DNA of 64,000 nt from UBA7985 sp002711265 (GTDB lineage Bacteria > Pseudomonadota > Alphaproteobacteria > UBA7985). A model generated the notes under the pieces. The model was not told where the DNA came from. It worked only from the letters and a program-made list of their open reading frames with translations, and searched no databases. A program made the position numbers and the translations under genes. The DNA is taken from positions 124,001 through 188,000 of the forward strand of contig CBFIBS010000001.1 of assembly GCA_965660945.1 (NCBI GenBank), in the 5' to 3' direction. Positions 60,010 through 64,000 of the stretch are shown piece by piece (the first letter of the stretch is position 1; each line of letters starts with the position of its first letter).

Positions 60010-61593
60010 CTAGGCTACTCGAATTTCGACGATCGAAGCCCCGTCCCGTTCGCGCGCAGCGCGCAGCGCCGCTGCCAGCGCTTCTGCATCCGGCGCGCAG
60101 CGCTCAAAGGTTAAGCCGCACGAAGCCGCCACAGCCTCGAAGTCCGGCGGGCTTGGATCGCAGCCGACCGGCTCGATATCCACAGCTTCCATCGAGATCT
60201 CGATCTCGTGGTAGCCGTGATTGTTCCAGATCAGGAAGACGATTGGCAGGTTCTCGTCCCGGGCTACCATCAGCTCGCTGAGGGTGAATTGCGCGCCGCC
60301 GTCGCCGGTCAGGCACACCACTGTCTCGCCGGGCTTACCCAGCGCGACGCCAATGGCTGCAGGAATGGCATAGCCCAGCGCGCCGAAGCCCGTTGCCGCG
60401 TTGAACCAACCCCCCGGCCGGTCGTGGTCGTAACAAAGATTACCGGCGTAAACCGGCTGGGCCGAATCCCCGATGATATAGGCCCCGGGCAGCGTATCGC
60501 GCAGGCACTCCAGCAAAGCCGTCATCGACCGCATCTCCGGGCCGATTTCTTCGAGTGCCGCCGCCCTCGCCCGCGCCGCCCGGGCTGCGCCGGACCCATC
60601 ATGGGCGCTGCTGTCGATCGCGGAAAGCAAATCGTCGGTGATGGTGGCGGCAGGCGCCTGAATGGTGAGACTAGCCGGGTGTCGCTCCAGCTGCGCTGCA
60701 CAGATGTCGACCCGGATGAGGTTGGCCATGGGGGCCATGGTTCCGGTGGCGTACATATCGTAGTCGGTTGGCCCCAGTTCGGTGCCCAGCGCCAGCACCA
60801 TGTCGGCGTCGGCGATCAGGGCGCGCACGGCCTCAAGGCTCGGGCTGGCCGGGACGCCCAGCGGATGCTGGTGCAGCAGACCCCGGGCGTTGATGGTCTG
60901 CACCACCGGCGCATCGAGCCGCTCGGCCAGCGCCTGTACCGGCTGCGATGCGTGGCGCACCCCACCCCCGGCGAGGATCACCACGCGCTCCGCTGTGCGC
61001 AGTTGTTCAGCGGCGAGGCCGACGCCGTGGCGATAATCCGGCAGCGGCGCAGGGGCCTGAGGGGACCGCGCATCGTCGGGTGTGAAGGGCGCAGCGGCGA
61101 CATCCAGCGGGACTTCGATGTGGCTGGGGCCGGGCCGGACCGCCGTGCTGGCCTCAAAGGCGTCAGCCACCATCGGCACCACATCCGCGGCGGTCTCGAT
61201 GCGCTCGGAACGCAGCGCCACCAGCCGCGCGACGCCCCGCTGATCGGGCAGTTCGTGCAGAAACCCCAGCCCCCGGCCGAGGCTCGGACGGGTATTGACC
61301 CCGGAGACGACGATCATGGGCACTGAATCGGCCCGTGCCTGCGCCATGGCCGTGAGGGTGTTGGTCAGCCCCGGACCAGTGATCACCAGTGCCACGCCCG
61401 GCTCGCCGGTGGCGCGCGCATAGCCATCCGCCATGAACCCTGCCCCCTGCTCGTGCCGCGCAGTGACGTGACGGATCCCTGCCGCAGCCAACCCGCGATA
61501 GAGCTCGAGCGTGTGCACGCCGGGAATGCCGAACACGACCCGGACGCCCCGCTGGGCGAGCTGAGCAACGACTTCACCGGCGATGGTCTTCAT
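60010..61593 (-). CDS. Thiamine-diphosphate enzyme (acetolactate synthase family, AruI-like 2-oxoacid decarboxylase)
   Basis: This 527-aa ThDP enzyme has the activating glutamate in TARHEQGAGFMADGYARATG and the phosphate motif GDGGAQFTLSELMVA with NNHGYHEIEI. A middle domain holds VILAGGGVRHA and TINARGLLHQHP. The order is that of acetolactate synthase, glyoxylate carboligase, oxalyl-CoA decarboxylase and the 5-guanidino-2-oxopentanoate decarboxylase AruI. The last fits by memory of similar annotated proteins, not by a test. It is cotranscribed with the molybdopterin gene upstream, 35 bases before it on the minus strand. Confidence 0.78.
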   Translation of the reverse strand: MKTIAGEVVAQLAQRGVRVVFGIPGVHTLELYRGLAAAGIRHVTARHEQGAGFMADGYARATGEPGVALVITGPGLTNTLTAMAQARADSVPMIVVSGVNTRPSLGRGLGFLHELPDQRGVARLVALRSERIETAADVVPMVADAFEASTAVRPGPSHIEVPLDVAAAPFTPDDARSPQAPAPLPDYRHGVGLAAEQLRTAERVVILAGGGVRHASQPVQALAERLDAPVVQTINARGLLHQHPLGVPASPSLEAVRALIADADMVLALGTELGPTDYDMYATGTMAPMANLIRVDICAAQLERHPASLTIQAPAATITDDLLSAIDSSAHDGSGAARAARARAAALEEIGPEMRSMTALLECLRDTLPGAYIIGDSAQPVYAGNLCYDHDRPGGWFNAATGFGALGYAIPAAIGVALGKPGETVVCLTGDGGAQFTLSELMVARDENLPIVFLIWNNHGYHEIEISMEAVDIEPVGCDPSPPDFEAVAASCGLTFERCAPDAEALAAALRAARERDGASIVEIRVA

Positions 61594-61628
61594 AGGATCT
61601 CCCGCCCCGGCAGCGCGCCCGGGGTGTT

Positions 61629-63947
61629 CTACTTCCGTGTGATGAAAGTCGGTGGTTCGAAGGCGCGGACGGCCGGCGGCGTCTCGTCATCGGGCCAGAC
61701 GCGGGCTTCGACCCGGGCCGAGTGTGCCGCGGGCGACTGCGACAGGCTCGAGGTCCGCAGATCGTGGGTCAGCACGTTGGGATTTCCGTGCCGGTCCAGC
61801 GGAGATCCCTCGGCGCTCAGGCTGTCGAAATCGGGATCGTACCACGCCCCGGTCCAGAGAAAGACGCAGCCTTCCCGCACCTCGTCGGTGACCCGTGCCC
61901 CGGCCAGACAGTGCCCGCGGCCGTTGAACAGCTCGACGATCGCGCCGTCGGTGATCCCGCGTGCGGCGGCGTCGCTGGGGTGGATCAGTACCGGCTCCCG
62001 TCCCTTGATCTTCATCGAACGGCTGTAGGCACCGTCGTCCTGCTGGCTGTGCAGGCGCGTTCCCGGCTGCCCGGATATCAGCGCCAGCGGCCCTTCTTCA
62101 CGGCCGTCGCGGGGTGGCAACCAAGTCGCCTGCCCCGGACAATCCGCGAGCCCAAAACTGTCGATCTTTGCGCAGAACAGCTCGATCCGCCCCGAAGGCG
62201 TCGGCAGCGGGCTGCCCTCCGGGTCGGCGCGGAAGTCGGCGAGAAACACCTGATCGGGGCTGGGGTCGGGAAGCTCAACCATGTCGCCTTCGATGAAAGT
62301 GTCCCAGTCGGGCAGGCTCAGGCCGTGCTTCTCCGCAGTTTCCTGCGTGTCGCGCCACAGCCGCCGGGTCCAGCCCTCGGCATCGCGGCCCTTGGTGAAA
62401 GCCTCGGCATCGCCGAGCCTGGCGGCGAGGTCGGCGTAAATATCGAACTCAAGCCGCGCCTCATAGGCGGGTGGCGCGTGCGCGGGCATAGGAACCAGCA
62501 CGTCATCGGATTGCCCAGCGCCAAAATCGGTGCGCTCCTGCGGGGCTGCGACGGGCAGCACGATATCGGCGTGGCGCGCCGTGGCGGTCCAGCTGATCTC
62601 GTTGATCACCACCGTCTCGGGCCGGGAAAAGGCATCGCGCAACCGGTTCAGGTCCTGATGGTGGTGGAAGGGGTTTCCGCCAGCCCACCAGACCATGCGC
62701 GCATCGGGGAACTGCCGCTCCTGCCCCTTGTAGCTGTAGGTGCCGCCGGGGTTCAGCAGCATCTCACTGATCATCGCCACCGGCAGCATCTCGCGCACGG
62801 GGTTGATGCCCTGATCGACGACCCCGGCGCGGAACAGACGCCCAGTGTTGCCTATGTTGGCGTTGACCGCCATGGCGATGGTGTAACCCCCGCCGGGCAG
62901 GCCAATCTGCCCCAGCATCGCCGCCAGCGTCACCGTGGCCCAAAGCGGTTGCTCGCCGTAGTCGCCGCGCTGCAGGGACGCCGTGGTGGTGATCATGGTG
63001 CGCCCGGCTGCCATCTCGCGCGCCAGCGCCGCAAGTCGGTCGGCGTCCAGCCCGGTCAGCGCGGCTGCCCATTGCGGGGTCTTGGGCTGGCCGTCGGTCT
63101 CCCCGCGCAGGTAGGCGGCGACGCGGTCAAAGCCCACCGTGTAGCGGTCGAGAAAGGCCTGATCGTGCAGGCCTTCTTCGAGGAGCACAAAGGCCAGCGC
63201 CAGCATCATTGCCGTATCCGTGCCTGGCTGGATCGGCATCCACTCGGCGCCGAGGTCTTCTGTCATATCCGCGCGCAGCGGGCTGACGTTGACAAAGCGT
63301 ACGCCGGCATCGGCGCAGGCCTGCAGGCTGCCGGGGAAGCGGTGCAGGCTAGCGCCGCCGTCGCAGACCCGGGTGTTGCGCTCGGCCAGCCCGCCGAAGG
63401 CCACCACCAGATCGCTGTGCTCGGCCACCACCGACCAGCGCGTGGACTGCGGCACATGGCGGTAAAACGGGCCAACGATGTAGGGCAGCAGCACCAGCGC
63501 GGCGTTGTAGCTGTAGTTTCCCTCGGAGCGTACGAAGCCGCCCTGGGTGTTCAGAAACCGCTTGAGCAGTCCCTGTGCGTGGTGGACACGACCGGCGCTC
63601 GACCAGCCGTAGGAGCCGGCGTAGATGCTCTGGTTGCCGTGTTCTGTGCGGATGCGGGTAATTTCACCGGCGAGCAGGTCGAGGACCTCGTCCCAGCTGA
63701 CCTCGACGAAGGGGTCGCGACCACGCTCACCCCGCTTTGCCGCGGCGCCGTGCTCCAGCCAACTGGCGCGGACCGCCGGACGCCGGATACGGCCGGGGCC
63801 GTAGAGGCTGTCGGGGATATTTTCGTTGAGGCGGTTGGGCGCCGGGTCGCGCGGGTGGTTGCCGACGGCGGTGATCCGCTCGCCGTCGGTTTCGACCAGA
63901 CCGACGCCCCAGTGGTTGGAGGTCAGCGTGCTGCCCCGGTCTGCCAT
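61629..63947 (-). CDS. Molybdopterin oxidoreductase (BisC/TorA/DMSO reductase family)
   Basis: This 772-aa molybdenum enzyme of the DMSO reductase family has the Mo-ligand serine in SYGWSSAGRVHHAQ, plus WWAGGNPFHHHQDLNRL, GRIELFCAKI and SGQPGTRLHSQ of the cofactor-binding domains. There is no [4Fe-4S] motif at the start and no Tat signal peptide, as in biotin-sulfoxide reductase and cytoplasmic relatives. It reduces S- or N-oxides. Redox supply would be from a soluble partner. It lies 35 bases before the ThDP enzyme. Start ATG at 63947. Confidence 0.83.
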   Translation of the reverse strand: MADRGSTLTSNHWGVGLVETDGERITAVGNHPRDPAPNRLNENIPDSLYGPGRIRRPAVRASWLEHGAAAKRGERGRDPFVEVSWDEVLDLLAGEITRIRTEHGNQSIYAGSYGWSSAGRVHHAQGLLKRFLNTQGGFVRSEGNYSYNAALVLLPYIVGPFYRHVPQSTRWSVVAEHSDLVVAFGGLAERNTRVCDGGASLHRFPGSLQACADAGVRFVNVSPLRADMTEDLGAEWMPIQPGTDTAMMLALAFVLLEEGLHDQAFLDRYTVGFDRVAAYLRGETDGQPKTPQWAAALTGLDADRLAALAREMAAGRTMITTTASLQRGDYGEQPLWATVTLAAMLGQIGLPGGGYTIAMAVNANIGNTGRLFRAGVVDQGINPVREMLPVAMISEMLLNPGGTYSYKGQERQFPDARMVWWAGGNPFHHHQDLNRLRDAFSRPETVVINEISWTATARHADIVLPVAAPQERTDFGAGQSDDVLVPMPAHAPPAYEARLEFDIYADLAARLGDAEAFTKGRDAEGWTRRLWRDTQETAEKHGLSLPDWDTFIEGDMVELPDPSPDQVFLADFRADPEGSPLPTPSGRIELFCAKIDSFGLADCPGQATWLPPRDGREEGPLALISGQPGTRLHSQQDDGAYSRSMKIKGREPVLIHPSDAAARGITDGAIVELFNGRGHCLAGARVTDEVREGCVFLWTGAWYDPDFDSLSAEGSPLDRHGNPNVLTHDLRTSSLSQSPAAHSARVEARVWPDDETPPAVRAFEPPTFITRK

Positions 63948-63970
63948 AGCCTGTCTCCGGGCTGGAGGCG

Positions 63971-64000
63971 CTAGAAGTGCCCCAGCAAAGCGTCAAACGA
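63971..64000 (-). CDS. Possible C-terminal end of an upstream CDS
   Basis: Read on the minus strand from the edge, the frame SFDALLGHF and a TAG stop (63971-63973) is open, and it ends 23 bases before the start of the molybdopterin gene. It could be the last codons of a gene of the same operon lying beyond the window. Nine codons cannot be identified. Confidence 0.25.
   Translation of the reverse strand, partial: SFDALLGHF

Noticed and set aside
61722..63974. 750-codon plus-strand frame opposite the molybdopterin gene
   Set aside because: Antisense shadow of a 772-aa enzyme with intact family motifs.

Overview
The window looks like chromosome of a high-G+C, free-living, probably marine alphaproteobacterium. 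The pointers are a GlnT-type glutamine synthetase next to glxBCD/mgsABC genes in the rhizobial style, CUT1-type sugar/polyol ABC transport, sulfopyruvate decarboxylase, a sulfatase, a DMSO/biotin-sulfoxide-reductase-like enzyme and a reductive dehalogenase fused to its own NAD(P)H reductase module. No phage, transposase, rRNA, tRNA or CRISPR was recognised. Almost every gene is catabolic, so this reads as a stretch of accessory nutrient-scavenging operons. The taxonomic statement is inference from gene content only.

Layout. 1-882 (-): comE (cut by the window edge) and comD, sulfopyruvate decarboxylase, with a LacI-type operator upstream. 1002-4614 (-): DUF2207/LemA envelope pair and a PhyH dioxygenase. 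4789-6949 (+): a long aldehyde dehydrogenase and a DUF1330 protein. 6950-9932 (-): an enolase-superfamily enzyme and an aconitase-X protein, two unrelated families that can both dehydrate cis-3-hydroxy-L-proline. 10094-15297 (+): a glutaredoxin/MauE-like membrane protein, the three glutamate-synthase-like subunits of N-methylglutamate synthase type, and glnT/gmaS. 15322-23321: kynureninase, a PLP decarboxylase, and a minus-strand run of SDR, ALDH, sulfatase and SHMT-like genes. 23482-25321: an unusual small locus with two very acidic proteins, an 11-bp tandem repeat, a strong terminator and a membrane-anchored LuxR-type protein. 25426-29940: Asp/Glu-racemase/EutA-like, M20, M24 and Cys/Met-PLP enzymes. 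30062-33413: EamA transporter, enoyl-CoA hydratase and acyl-CoA ligase.

The most distinctive part is 33466-54726. Two divergent transcription units share an intergenic region with a perfect 20-bp palindrome of LacI-operator type (43035-43054). The leftward unit encodes a two-domain SnoaL protein, a 1026-aa amino-alcohol kinase/M23/PLP phospho-lyase-type fusion, a 5-oxoprolinase-type HyuA-HyuB fusion and an aldehyde dehydrogenase. The rightward eleven-gene unit encodes a complete ABC importer, three more SnoaL-like proteins, an HpsN-type (histidinol-dehydrogenase-like) dehydrogenase, a LacI regulator, a bicupin and a MetE-like zinc thiol transferase, and ends in a nested bidirectional terminator. 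I infer one regulated uptake-and-breakdown system for a polar organic compound. A sulfonate such as DHPS is one candidate because HpsN and ComDE are steps of the same known route, but the set as a whole matches no pathway I know.

54776-64000: an iron-type alcohol dehydrogenase diverging from the reductive-dehalogenase fusion, a DUF411 protein, and on the minus strand a ThDP-dependent decarboxylase and a molybdopterin oxidoreductase. Start codons were chosen from ribosome-binding sites and family starts and are inferences throughout.
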